Origin: GCA-2733415 sp049609325
GTDB taxonomy: Bacteria; Bacteroidota; Bacteroidia; Flavobacteriales; Flavobacteriaceae
NCBI GenBank assembly: GCA_049609325.1
Contig: JBMYYK010000015.1
Coordinates: forward strand, 1-49,043
Reading direction: 5' to 3'
DNA: 49,043 bases
Shown: one piece after another, positions 15,740-23,660 of the stretch
Position numbering within the stretch: position 1 is the first letter of the stretch
Layout of the letters: each line of letters opens with the position of its first letter
Position numbers and translations under genes: made by a program
Notes under the pieces: model-generated
Database searches by the model: none
Seen by the model: the letters and a program-made list of their open reading frames with translations, nothing else
What the model was told of the DNA's origin: nothing

Positions 15740-16552
15740 ATGAGCAGTCCACTTGTATCGTCAGATTGGTTACAAAAGAATTTATCTGACCCTAATTTGA
15801 TTATTCTTGATGCAAGTCAGCAAGATAATAAGGCAGGATTAGTAGCAAGTTCAGGTAATCTACAAATTGTTGGAGCACGAGTTTTTGATATAAAAAACAC
15901 GTTTAGCTGTAGCAACAGTCCATTTCCGAATACACTTTTAAAACTAGAAGAATTTCAAGAAAAATGTCGTGAACTAGGTATTCATACTTCGAGTAAAATA
16001 GTAGTGTACGATAATTTAGGCATATATACTAGTCCGAGAGTTTGGTGGATGTTTAAACTCATGGGATTTGAAGATATTTCCGTGTTAGATGGCGGTTTAC
16101 CTGATTGGATAGCACAAGGATATCCGACACAAAAGCCAGTACAAACACTATTTAAACGAGGTGATTTTAATGCTGTATTTGATTCTAGTAAAGTTAGAGA
16201 TTTTAATTTTTTAACTGAAAACTTAATTCTGAAAACCGCCCTTGTTATAGATGCGCGCTCTGCGAATAGATTTAAAGGCATAACACCAGAACCTAGAAAA
16301 GGGTTACGTGGCGGACACATACCAAACTCAATTAATATTCCGTATACTGAAGTTTTAGACCATGGTAAATTCAAAACACCAAAACAGTTGATTGAACTTT
16401 TCAAGCGTTTTGAAATTAAGAATCACCCATTGATTTTTAGTTGTGGCTCTGGTATTACAGCTTGTATTTTACTCTTAGCTGCAGAATTAGCGTTACAGAA
16501 CACCAAAGCACTTTATGATGGCTCATGGACCGAATGGGCGCAATTAACCTGA
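15740..16552 (+). CDS. sseA: Thiosulfate/3-mercaptopyruvate sulfurtransferase (tandem rhodanese)
   Basis: This cytosolic protein of 270 residues has two rhodanese domains. The N-terminal one (about 1-130) is inactive and contains SSKIVVYDNLGIYTSPRVWW. The C-terminal one carries the active cysteine C235 in FSCGSGITACILLLAA. The CGSGxTA loop is the form seen in 3-mercaptopyruvate sulfurtransferases rather than the CRKGVTA loop of thiosulfate rhodaneses. RGGHIPNSINIPY is the typical substrate-loop motif. It would transfer sulfur from mercaptopyruvate or thiosulfate to a thiol or cyanide acceptor. It is probably the third gene of the IPExxxVDY-pyk row, and pyruvate is the co-product of 3-mercaptopyruvate desulfuration, which fits the neighbourhood. 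Confidence 0.9.
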   Translation: MSSPLVSSDWLQKNLSDPNLIILDASQQDNKAGLVASSGNLQIVGARVFDIKNTFSCSNSPFPNTLLKLEEFQEKCRELGIHTSSKIVVYDNLGIYTSPRVWWMFKLMGFEDISVLDGGLPDWIAQGYPTQKPVQTLFKRGDFNAVFDSSKVRDFNFLTENLILKTALVIDARSANRFKGITPEPRKGLRGGHIPNSINIPYTEVLDHGKFKTPKQLIELFKRFEIKNHPLIFSCGSGITACILLLAAELALQNTKALYDGSWTEWAQLT

Positions 16553-16559
16553 AAACATA

Positions 16560-17078
16560 TTATTTTTTAAAATATAGTTTTTGATGTGTTAAAATTGAAT
16601 TTCCAAATATCACTTTTGGCGCTTTGAGTACTTCTAAAACCAATGACGTCTCACTTATGGTATTAATTTTAAATGCATAACCTTCAGCTTTTAATTCAAT
16701 AGTGTCATAGTTATAATCAACATGTTTAACGTTGTCACCATCATATTCAGCGTCTTTAATGGCATATGACCATTGATACACTTCAACGGATTCGTTTTTA
16801 GTAGTAACTAAATTTGTACCTTTTAAAACAGGTTCAGATTTAAGAGTTTTTAAAACTTTTAACTGCTCTGTTGCTTTGTCAAAAGTTAGAGTTAATCCAA
16901 TGTCACTAGAAAATTTTGGACTCATTTTATCGAGCTTCCAATTTGTGTTATAAAGTAACATGTTGTCTTTCACTATGGTGTCGTTAGTGACTGTGACGTT
17001 TTCTTCTTGTGCAAATCCTAAACTGCAAAAGCAAACTAATGTGGCAAATAACACAAGTTTTGAAAAAAATAATTTCAT
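16560..17078 (-). CDS. Secreted protein, possibly lipocalin-like
   Basis: The frame extends to 17129, but the first 17 residues are polar. The Met at 17078 begins a good signal peptide (MKLFFSKLVLFATLVCFCSL, ending GFAQ), so I start there, giving 172 residues. The mature protein has NTNWKLDKMSPKFSSDIGLT and LTFDKATEQLKVLKTLKSE, followed by strands with alternating hydrophobic residues. This general look is shared by small lipocalin-like beta barrels, but I see no diagnostic motif. It should be periplasmic or outer-membrane associated. It faces the sulfurtransferase tail to tail (7 bp gap) and lies downstream of dinB by about 78 bp. Function unknown. Confidence 0.72.
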   Translation of the reverse strand: MKLFFSKLVLFATLVCFCSLGFAQEENVTVTNDTIVKDNMLLYNTNWKLDKMSPKFSSDIGLTLTFDKATEQLKVLKTLKSEPVLKGTNLVTTKNESVEVYQWSYAIKDAEYDGDNVKHVDYNYDTIELKAEGYAFKINTISETSLVLEVLKAPKVIFGNSILTHQKLYFKK

Positions 17079-17155
17079 AATAATATGGAATTGGTTTGTA
17101 CTAAAGTTATGAAATTTCCAGCAGAACACAGAGTATTTAATAGATCACTTTAGCT

Positions 17156-18277
17156 TTAGAAATCAAATTTGAGCTGTACAGACATGCTTTTTTGAGGTAT
17201 TTTTTGCTCTTTTTTAGAGGTGTTGTTGAGGTTTCCAAGAGAGATACCTAATAAACGCACAGAATTTTTTGGTTTTTCTTGAAACAATAATTCTTTGGCA
17301 ACATCTAAAATTAAGTGTTTGTCTGATATGAAGTATTGAATGGTTTTACTGCGGGTTTGTTGTGTGAAATCACTGTATTTTATCTTTAAGGTGATTGTTT
17401 TTCCAGATACCTTACTTTTCTTTAAACGCCGCTCCAGCTCTTCTGCGATGTGTTCTAGTTTTTCTAACATAAAAATTTCAGAGCTGATATTGTCGTAAAA
17501 CGTACGTTCTGCCGCAACAGATTTTTGAATTCTATTTGGCTTTACACTACTGTGGTGAATACCTCTAACAACGTTGTAATAAAAAGTGCCAGATTTGCCA
17601 AAATGAGTGGTTAAATAGTCCACGGTTTTTTGCTTCAAGTCTCTACCTTCATAAATGCCTAATCGATACATTTTTTCGGCAGTGACTTTCCCTACACCGT
17701 AGAATTTTTTAACGTCTAAGGCTTCTAAAAATTCTAGAACTTCATCAGGATTTACAGTTTTTTGTCCGTTTGGTTTGTTATAATCACTTGCAACTTTAGC
17801 GATGAATTTATTGATTGAAATACCTGCAGAAGCAGTGAGTCCTACGTCGTTATATATGCGTTCTCTGATTTCCTTTGCTAAAACAGAAGCACTTGACATT
17901 CCTTTTTTATTATCAGTAACATCTAAGTATGCTTCGTCTAAAGACAATGGTTCTACTAAATCGGTATACTCATAAAATATTTGCCTGATCTGTTTAGAAA
18001 TTTCTTTGTAACGGTCATACCGAGGTTTAATAAAAATCAGTTCAGGGCAACGTTTTCGGGCTAGTGTACCACTAATAGCACTTCGTACACCGTAAACACG
18101 AGCCTCATAACTTGCGGCGCTTACCACACCGCGTTTGCCGCCACCACCAACGGCTATAGGTTTTCCTTTTAACTCAGGATTATCCATTTGTTCTACAGAG
18201 GCGTAAAAGGCATCCATATCAACATGAATAATTTTTCTAAGCGGAAAATCGAATGGCATAATGTAGTGTTGATTCAT
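17156..18277 (-). CDS. dinB: DNA polymerase IV (Y family)
   Basis: This is a translesion DNA polymerase of 373 residues. The palm motifs IIHVDMDAFYASVEQMDNP and EPLSLDEAYLDVTDN carry the catalytic acidic residues. YKEISKQIRQIFYEYTDLVE, the HhH region VKKFYGVGKVTAEKMYRLGI and the little-finger domain (about 240-350, RTFYDNISSEIFMLEKLE) follow in the expected order. The C-terminal VQLKFDF could be a weak beta-clamp motif. The start is uncertain: Met1 gives MNQHYIMPFDFPLRK, and Met7 (18259) is equally possible. A TATTTTTG box lies one base before the first ATG, which would favour Met7 or a leaderless mRNA. It is divergent from the CYTH gene with a 24-bp gap. Confidence 0.95.
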   Translation of the reverse strand: MNQHYIMPFDFPLRKIIHVDMDAFYASVEQMDNPELKGKPIAVGGGGKRGVVSAASYEARVYGVRSAISGTLARKRCPELIFIKPRYDRYKEISKQIRQIFYEYTDLVEPLSLDEAYLDVTDNKKGMSSASVLAKEIRERIYNDVGLTASAGISINKFIAKVASDYNKPNGQKTVNPDEVLEFLEALDVKKFYGVGKVTAEKMYRLGIYEGRDLKQKTVDYLTTHFGKSGTFYYNVVRGIHHSSVKPNRIQKSVAAERTFYDNISSEIFMLEKLEHIAEELERRLKKSKVSGKTITLKIKYSDFTQQTRSKTIQYFISDKHLILDVAKELLFQEKPKNSVRLLGISLGNLNNTSKKEQKIPQKSMSVQLKFDF

Positions 18278-18297
18278 TCAAAAATACTATATCTTTG
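18269..18297 (+). promoter_or_regulatory. Promoter of the CYTH gene
   Basis: TTG at 18269-18271, an 18-base spacer and TATCTTTG at 18290-18297 fit the flavobacterial consensus. The start codon at 18302 follows after only 4 bases, so the transcript should be leaderless or nearly so. The -33 part lies within the dinB 5' end. Confidence 0.65.
18279..18286 (-). promoter_or_regulatory. Putative -7 box of dinB
   Basis: The minus strand reads TATTTTTG, one base before the first dinB ATG (18277) and 19 bases before the second in-frame Met (18259). It is back to back with the CYTH -7 box, 3 bp away on the other strand. Confidence 0.4.
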
Positions 18298-18301
18298 ACT
18301 T

Positions 18302-18772
18302 ATGATGATAGAAATAGAACGCAAATTTTTAGTGCTTTCTGATGCATTTAAACAAGACGCATTTAAAGAAACTCGCATTACTCAAGGATTTTTATGTACA
18401 GACCCTGAACGTACGGTTAGAGTCCGCGTTAAAGGTGAGCAAGGATTTTTAACAGTTAAAGGCGCATCAAATGCATCGGGAACATCTCGTTTTGAATGGG
18501 AAAAGGACATTGGAGTAGAAGAAGCGCAATCCTTATTGAAAATTTGTAAACAAGGGGTTATTGATAAAATTCGTTATGAGGTAAAAATGGGGGATCACAT
18601 TTTTGAGGTTGACGAATTTTTTGCAGACAATACAGGCTTAATTATTGCTGAGGTAGAGCTAACTTCAGAAGATGAAGTTTTTGAACAACCAATATGGTTG
18701 GGAGAAGAAGTTACAGGAGATGCGAGATATTACAATTCACAATTGAGTTTGAACCCATTTTGTAAGTGGTAA
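18302..18772 (+). CDS. CYTH domain protein (inorganic triphosphatase type)
   Basis: This 156-residue protein is a triphosphate tunnel enzyme. The N-terminal IEIERKFLV is the ExExK metal-binding signature. ERTVRVRVKGEQGFLTVKG, RFEWEKDI, KIRYEV and FEVDEFF alternate basic and acidic residues as in the eight-stranded tunnel, and IIAEVEL gives the last acidic pair. Bacterial members hydrolyse inorganic triphosphate or nucleotide triphosphates and need a divalent metal; the sequence does not tell which substrate is used. Two adjacent ATGs (18302, 18305) are possible starts. It lies between dinB, with which it shares a 24-bp divergent promoter region, and umuD, with which it converges (2 bp gap). 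A functional link to DNA repair is not evident. Confidence 0.92.
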   Translation: MMIEIERKFLVLSDAFKQDAFKETRITQGFLCTDPERTVRVRVKGEQGFLTVKGASNASGTSRFEWEKDIGVEEAQSLLKICKQGVIDKIRYEVKMGDHIFEVDEFFADNTGLIIAEVELTSEDEVFEQPIWLGEEVTGDARYYNSQLSLNPFCKW

Positions 18773-18774
18773 CA

Positions 18775-19209
18775 TCAGACTAATTTTTTAACCACATTAG
18801 TTACAATGCCCCAAATAATAAAGTTGTTTTCTGCGGTAACCTGTATGGGTTGGTAATCTGGATTTTCTGGTTGTAACCATACTCCATCATTTTCTACACG
18901 TAAGCGTTTTACGGTAAATTCACCATCTAAAAAACAAACGGCAATTTTATTGTGTGTAGGAGGGATACTTCGGTCAATGACTAACAGGTCATTATCTTCT
19001 AAACCCGCACCAATCATAGATTGTCCGCTAACGCGTGCAAAAAACGTAGCGTCTTTATTTTTGATTAATTCTCTGTCTAATGAAATACGATCTTGTTTAA
19101 AATCATCAGCAGGAGAAGGAAAGCCGCAGGAAATTCCTGTGTCAAAAAAAATAGCGCCTTCACTCTCTTGAGTATCAGGGGTGAAAAATGTAAGGGCTTG
19201 CGTTGTCAT
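18775..19209 (-). CDS. umuD: UmuD-like S24 family auto-cleaving protein
   Basis: This 144-residue protein is a UmuD homologue. Its self-cleavage site is C28-G29 in ISCGFPSPADDF, the same Cys-Gly bond as in E. coli UmuD. The Ser-Lys dyad is S64 in VSGQSMIGAGL and K101 in GEFTVKRLR. It lacks the N-terminal HTH of LexA, so it is a polymerase accessory and not a repressor. After RecA-stimulated cleavage, UmuD' joins UmuC to form DNA polymerase V. It lies 13 bp downstream of umuC on the same strand, so the gene order is umuC-umuD, the reverse of E. coli umuDC. A TATCTTTA box one base past the umuC stop may give it its own promoter. Confidence 0.93.
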   Translation of the reverse strand: MTTQALTFFTPDTQESEGAIFFDTGISCGFPSPADDFKQDRISLDRELIKNKDATFFARVSGQSMIGAGLEDNDLLVIDRSIPPTHNKIAVCFLDGEFTVKRLRVENDGVWLQPENPDYQPIQVTAENNFIIWGIVTNVVKKLV

Positions 19210-19213
19210 AGGA

Positions 19214-19221
19214 TAAAGATA
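19214..19221 (-). promoter_or_regulatory. Possible -7 box of umuD
   Basis: The minus strand reads TATCTTTA, then TCCT, then ATG. It differs from TAnnTTTG at one base and sits one base after the umuC stop, at the same 4-base distance seen at umuC and the CYTH gene. Confidence 0.3.
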
Positions 19222-19222
19222 C

Positions 19223-20476
19223 TTATTTTATAATAAGAATGTCATTAAATTGAGTAGTATATTGTTGAGATAAATGCTCTTGCTTCATTTTCCACGTTTT
19301 CTGTATATCTTGGTTAGCTATTTTTAATTTGTCATCGCCATATTTTTTATTGAGCTTGTCAATAGCTTTCATTAAGGGCAGATGTTTTGGGTTTTCATTA
19401 GAAAATAGATCTAATTGATGATTGTTTGTTGGCACAAGTCCGGTTACAATAACACCAGCACGTTTATATTTCACTCCTTTTTGGTACAATTGATCAACAG
19501 CTGTAATGGCATTTTTAACAATGGTTATAGAGGAGTTTGTGGTATATGGCAAAACTGCGGTAACACTGGTTTTGTAGGATTGTTGGTTTTTGTCAAATCT
19601 GCTACCCTGTAATAGTACAATAAGCATATTACAACTTGAATTCTGTGCTCTTAACTTTTCTGCACAACTGTTTGCAAAGGTCGCTACACGTTCTTTAATA
19701 TCTCTGATGTTTGTATGCGATTTTTGAAAACTTCGTGTAGTTGCAATAGATTTTTTAATCGGATGATCGTCTTCTAAATCTAAGGTTACGATACCTTCTA
19801 AATCTTTTTTTAAGTTCAATTCAGTAATAGACAATTGTGTTTTCACCCAATTGTCTGATAGTTGAGTAAAATCATATGCGGTAACTATATTTTGTTGAGA
19901 TAGACGTTTTTCTATACGACGGCCAATACCCCATACGTCCTTAATTTTAGTCCATTTTAATGCTTTTATTCTTTTGTCTTCTGAATCAATAACATAGACT
20001 CCACCGGTTTTTTGAGGAAATTTTCGTGCAATTTTATTTGCCACCTTTGATAAGGCTTTGGTTGGAGCAATGCCAACACACGTTGGTAGCCCTGTCCATT
20101 GCAGTACACGATTTCGCATTTGATGACCAAGAGTGTTATAATCCTCCTTTGAATGAAGTAGCATAAACGCTTCGTCAATGCTATACGTTTCTACATTAGG
20201 AGAAAATTGTTTTAGAATACTCATCACTCTACTGCTCATATCACCATATAACGGATAATTTGAAGAGAACACCTGTACGTGATGTTCTTTAAAAAAGGCG
20301 TTGTATTTAAAAGCAGGAGCGCCCATAGGTACCCCTATTGTTTTTGCTTCGTCACTACGTGCTATGACACACCCATCGTTATTTGATAAAATAACAATTG
20401 GTGATGTCCTGAATTGTGGTTGAAAAACACGCTCGCAGGAGGCGTAAAAATTATTACAATCTACTAAAGCAAACAT
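19223..20476 (-). CDS. umuC: DNA polymerase V subunit UmuC (Y family)
   Basis: This Y-family polymerase has 417 residues, a normal UmuC length. MFALVDCNNFYASCERVFQP and VETYSIDEAFMLL are the catalytic motifs. ILSNNDGCVIARSDEAKTIG is the UmuC-type finger region with the NNDGCVIARSNEAK pattern. The HhH DVWGIGRRIEKRL and the little finger follow. Near residue 357, HQLDLFS contains QLDLF, a good beta-clamp binding motif. It inserts bases opposite lesions together with UmuD' and RecA. It begins 27 bp after the TonB-receptor stop and is followed by umuD. A TATCTTTA box sits 4 bases before its ATG. Confidence 0.96.
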   Translation of the reverse strand: MFALVDCNNFYASCERVFQPQFRTSPIVILSNNDGCVIARSDEAKTIGVPMGAPAFKYNAFFKEHHVQVFSSNYPLYGDMSSRVMSILKQFSPNVETYSIDEAFMLLHSKEDYNTLGHQMRNRVLQWTGLPTCVGIAPTKALSKVANKIARKFPQKTGGVYVIDSEDKRIKALKWTKIKDVWGIGRRIEKRLSQQNIVTAYDFTQLSDNWVKTQLSITELNLKKDLEGIVTLDLEDDHPIKKSIATTRSFQKSHTNIRDIKERVATFANSCAEKLRAQNSSCNMLIVLLQGSRFDKNQQSYKTSVTAVLPYTTNSSITIVKNAITAVDQLYQKGVKYKRAGVIVTGLVPTNNHQLDLFSNENPKHLPLMKAIDKLNKKYGDDKLKIANQDIQKTWKMKQEHLSQQYTTQFNDILIIK

Positions 20477-20480
20477 GTAT

Positions 20481-20488
20481 TAAAGATA
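20481..20488 (-). promoter_or_regulatory. Possible -7 box of umuC
   Basis: The minus strand reads TATCTTTA, then ATAC, then ATG (20476). One base differs from TAnnTTTG. It lies in the 27-bp gap after the TonB-receptor gene and predicts a leaderless transcript. Confidence 0.35.
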
Positions 20489-20503
20489 CAACTATATAAA
20501 TTA

Positions 20504-22996
20504 TTAGAAATTTAAATGCATACTGGCTCTGAAATTTCTTCCTGGTGAACTGATGCCAGACGCAAACTCTTTGTAATGGATGTCAAAAATATTATCTAAA
20601 CCGAGTTGTAATTTCAAGGTATCGGTAACTTGATAACCCAAATGCGCATTAAAAATATTCCAAGAAGGGCTACCAGCATAATATTCATCACCATCAACAG
20701 TAGGGTCAGGATCAATCAATGGACTTTGACTTAAGTTGTCTTCACCACCTTGGCTATAGTCTTCTGCGTTTTTTTGGGCAGAATACCTCCAATGTAAACC
20801 GCTATCTATTTTATGTTTACGGTATATAATACTAGCACTACTAAATAAAGGCGCTATAGATGGTAGGTTATTTCCAGTGTCGTTAGCTTTTCCTTTGGTG
20901 TAAGTGATGTTTCCGTTTAGAGTGATGTTTTCAATAGGTGCAACACTCACATCAATAGTTCCTCCGTAGATGTATGCTGTTTCTCCATTAACATTAGCAA
21001 TAGTGGTTACTTCATCACCATCATACATTACAGTAGATTCATCAGTAGTAGAGGTGTCATTTTCTACAACAAAATCTGTTCTATAAATATAGTTATTCAG
21101 CAAGGTGTAAAACCCATTAATTGAAATTTGATTTTTTTTGCTACCCAGAAATTTAGTAAACCCAAGTTCACCATTGTACGCATATTCAGGTCTTAAAGTC
21201 ACGTTAGGCACAGTAAGTAACCCGTTTTTTTCACGAATTTTACCAATATCATCAATATTAGGTGATCTGAATCCTGATGAAATCACGGCATTAAATCTTG
21301 TAAGGTCTGTAGGTCTGTAGGTTAAACCTAAATTGGCAGTAAACGAAGAGTTGTCTAATTCTAACTCAGTTTCGGGTAAACTCACATAGGTTTGGTCAAT
21401 AAAACTGGCTTTAAGTTTTGTATAGGTAAAACGCCCTCCAGTATTTAATGTCATTTGCTTGTTGATGTCTTGCCTGTAATTTAAATACGCCGCAGCAGTG
21501 GTGTATTTTGATCCGCCGTCAGGGTATCTAGATTGCACAATTGTATGCCCAGAAACACCAATAATGTTATTGCCGCTAACCGCTAATTCTTCACCATAGG
21601 CGTTAGATTTGACATCGTTATGAGTAAACTCTAATCCATAGGATAAATCTCTGTTGTTTGATAGCGGTACTTTAAAGTCTGTATTAAAACTGTATACATC
21701 AACATCTTCTTCTTGATGGTCACGCTCTAAACTCCCGTATTTTCTTTTCACACGTGATTCTTTTACATTTTGGTAAGCCGCAGTAATAGTACCAGATTTC
21801 AACCATTTGTAATTTGGGTTTATTTGATATTGTGGAGAAATGAACAGTCTTTTTTGAGGGCCGTAAAACCATTCGGCAAATTTTAAGGAACCATTTTTTA
21901 GCTCTGTCAGTTTATCAAAACGCGGAATATTAGTAGATTCTGATAGTTGGAAATTCAGAATTAAGTTACTGTTTTCTCCCGTTTGGATATTGACTTTTTG
22001 CAATACATCAAATTGGTTATATCCAGTGTTTTTCTGAATATTCGTGTCATTATTTATTACAGGAACATCATTGTAGGTGTTGCCGTTATTATCAGAATAG
22101 TAAGGGACTAAACCCCAGTTATCATAACCATGTGTTCTGTTTTTACCCATTCGTAAATCCCCAAATTTTGATGTAGAAAACGAGGTGTAAGACGCCCATT
22201 TTTTAAAACTTAACTCTGCACCAAAACTTTGAGTAAATTCATTATTTGCTGATGAAAATTGTATGCTTGAATTTCCTGTAAATGTTTTGGAATTATTAAT
22301 CTTTGGAGTTCTGGTGTAAAAATGAACAACACCACCCAGTGCATCACTACCATAAATTACTGATGACGGCCCAAAAATAACTTCGGTACGTTCAAGTGAA
22401 TTAGGGTTTACTGTTATGGCGTTTTGCAAGTGCCCAGACCTGTAAATAGCGTTATTCATTCGTACATTATCCATGACTAATAAAACTCTATTGGCTTCAA
22501 ATCCTCTAATAACAGGACTACCACCACCTCCTTGAGATTTCTGAACTCTAACCCCAGGTGTTGCCGCTAGGATATCAGCTGAAGTTTGCGGGGCTAATTC
22601 CTGAATATTTTTGCGTGTTAACACTTCTATTTTTTCAGCGACACGTGATTTCTTTACTTTTGATTTTGACACGGATAATGTAATTTCAGAGAGTTCATCA
22701 GAATCATTTTCAAGGTATATAATGGCTTTGATTTTTGATTTTTGAAGAGAGAAATTTTTATAGCTGATATGTGAAAAATAAATTATTTCTGTAGCATTGA
22801 ATTTTGAAATGTCAATTTTTCCATCAAAATCAGAAATAGTATTTTTAGAATGATCCTTATTAAACGCTGCAACGTTAATAATTACTTCGTTTGTATTACT
22901 ATCTTTAAGAGTAATTTCTTGCGCATAATTAAACTGAAAACAATATAATATGAGCGTACTTAAAATTAAATATCTTAGGTTAATTAAAGATGTCAT
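20504..22996 (-). CDS. TonB-dependent outer-membrane receptor (possible haem/haemoprotein receptor)
   Basis: This outer-membrane active transporter has 830 residues from the chosen start. The frame opens 23 codons earlier inside recO, but the Met at 22996 begins a proper signal peptide (MTSLINLRYLILSTLILYCF, ending NYAQ). A short carboxypeptidase-regulatory-like domain (residues ~25-105) follows. Next comes the plug: LAATPGVRVQKSQGGGGSPV, then IRGFEANRVLLVMDNVRMNN and AIYRSGHLQN. The barrel ends in NFRASMHLNF, with the usual terminal Phe. The RGFEANRVLLVxDxVRMNNAIYRxGHLQN pattern is that of the haemoglobin/transferrin-type receptors, so haem or a metal complex is a possible ligand. This is family-based inference. 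The start overlaps recO by 17 bp. Confidence 0.9.
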   Translation of the reverse strand: MTSLINLRYLILSTLILYCFQFNYAQEITLKDSNTNEVIINVAAFNKDHSKNTISDFDGKIDISKFNATEIIYFSHISYKNFSLQKSKIKAIIYLENDSDELSEITLSVSKSKVKKSRVAEKIEVLTRKNIQELAPQTSADILAATPGVRVQKSQGGGGSPVIRGFEANRVLLVMDNVRMNNAIYRSGHLQNAITVNPNSLERTEVIFGPSSVIYGSDALGGVVHFYTRTPKINNSKTFTGNSSIQFSSANNEFTQSFGAELSFKKWASYTSFSTSKFGDLRMGKNRTHGYDNWGLVPYYSDNNGNTYNDVPVINNDTNIQKNTGYNQFDVLQKVNIQTGENSNLILNFQLSESTNIPRFDKLTELKNGSLKFAEWFYGPQKRLFISPQYQINPNYKWLKSGTITAAYQNVKESRVKRKYGSLERDHQEEDVDVYSFNTDFKVPLSNNRDLSYGLEFTHNDVKSNAYGEELAVSGNNIIGVSGHTIVQSRYPDGGSKYTTAAAYLNYRQDINKQMTLNTGGRFTYTKLKASFIDQTYVSLPETELELDNSSFTANLGLTYRPTDLTRFNAVISSGFRSPNIDDIGKIREKNGLLTVPNVTLRPEYAYNGELGFTKFLGSKKNQISINGFYTLLNNYIYRTDFVVENDTSTTDESTVMYDGDEVTTIANVNGETAYIYGGTIDVSVAPIENITLNGNITYTKGKANDTGNNLPSIAPLFSSASIIYRKHKIDSGLHWRYSAQKNAEDYSQGGEDNLSQSPLIDPDPTVDGDEYYAGSPSWNIFNAHLGYQVTDTLKLQLGLDNIFDIHYKEFASGISSPGRNFRASMHLNF

Positions 22997-23660
22997 GTAG
23001 TATTTTAAGAGATTTAGGTTGTTTAAAAACGCCCAAATGTACATTAAAATACTGTAAAATTTCATTCAATATATCTTGTCGCATTTGAGCACTGTATTTG
23101 ATGTGGTGTAAATCATCAAAATTTACGCCAAACAAGAGTTTTAGAGCGTCTATTTTTACTTGATTTTTTTCGTAGTAAAAAAAGTGTTGTTGTAAAATAT
23201 GTTCGTCAGGATAAATACCCAAGTGTTGAGACAACTTTATCAAAAATAATAAATGAAAATTGGCATTAAAATCATGAATATCATACCAGAGTAATGAAGC
23301 TTCTAAATAATTATATAAATCATGATTTTCTTCTTCTTCTTTAAGGCAATTATGTAATATCTCTGCAAGAAATAAGGCTACGGTGCTTTTGTAAATATTA
23401 GTTTGTAATGATGTGTAAGAATGTTGCAGCTTAACTTCAGATATTTTTTGTAATGTTTGATTTGATTTATAGCTTACTTGTAATTCTAATTGTGATAATA
23501 CTTGGAAGTACGCAGGGTTTATCTTCCCTTTTTTAGATTTTAATATATGATGCAAAATATATGCTTGTACACCATGGTTTTTAGTGTAACAGGTGACAAT
23601 TAAAGAGCTGTCTTTATACTTAATTGTTGAAAGAACAATAGCTTTTGTTGTAGAAATCAT
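22980..23660 (-). CDS. recO: DNA repair protein RecO
   Basis: This 226-residue protein has the RecO layout: an N-terminal OB fold (STTKAIVLSTIKYKDSSLIV, then YTKNHGVQAYILHH) followed by an all-helical domain. Within it, KISEVKLQHSYTSLQTNIYK, FLAEILHNCLKEEEENHDLY and FLIKLSQHLGIYPD are typical for Bacteroidota RecO. It loads RecA onto SSB-covered DNA with RecR in the RecFOR pathway. The ATG overlaps the porZ stop by one base (TAATG on the minus strand) and its end overlaps the TonB receptor by 17 bp. The three are thus translationally coupled. Confidence 0.93.
   Translation of the reverse strand: MISTTKAIVLSTIKYKDSSLIVTCYTKNHGVQAYILHHILKSKKGKINPAYFQVLSQLELQVSYKSNQTLQKISEVKLQHSYTSLQTNIYKSTVALFLAEILHNCLKEEEENHDLYNYLEASLLWYDIHDFNANFHLLFLIKLSQHLGIYPDEHILQQHFFYYEKNQVKIDALKLLFGVNFDDLHHIKYSAQMRQDILNEILQYFNVHLGVFKQPKSLKILHDIFN

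Noticed and set aside
15982..16404. 140-codon open frame on the minus strand opposite the sulfurtransferase
   Set aside because: It is a shadow frame inside a gene with clear rhodanese motifs.
22997..23065. Longer start of the TonB receptor within recO
   Set aside because: The extra 23 residues would displace the signal peptide; the ATG at 22996 begins a normal one.
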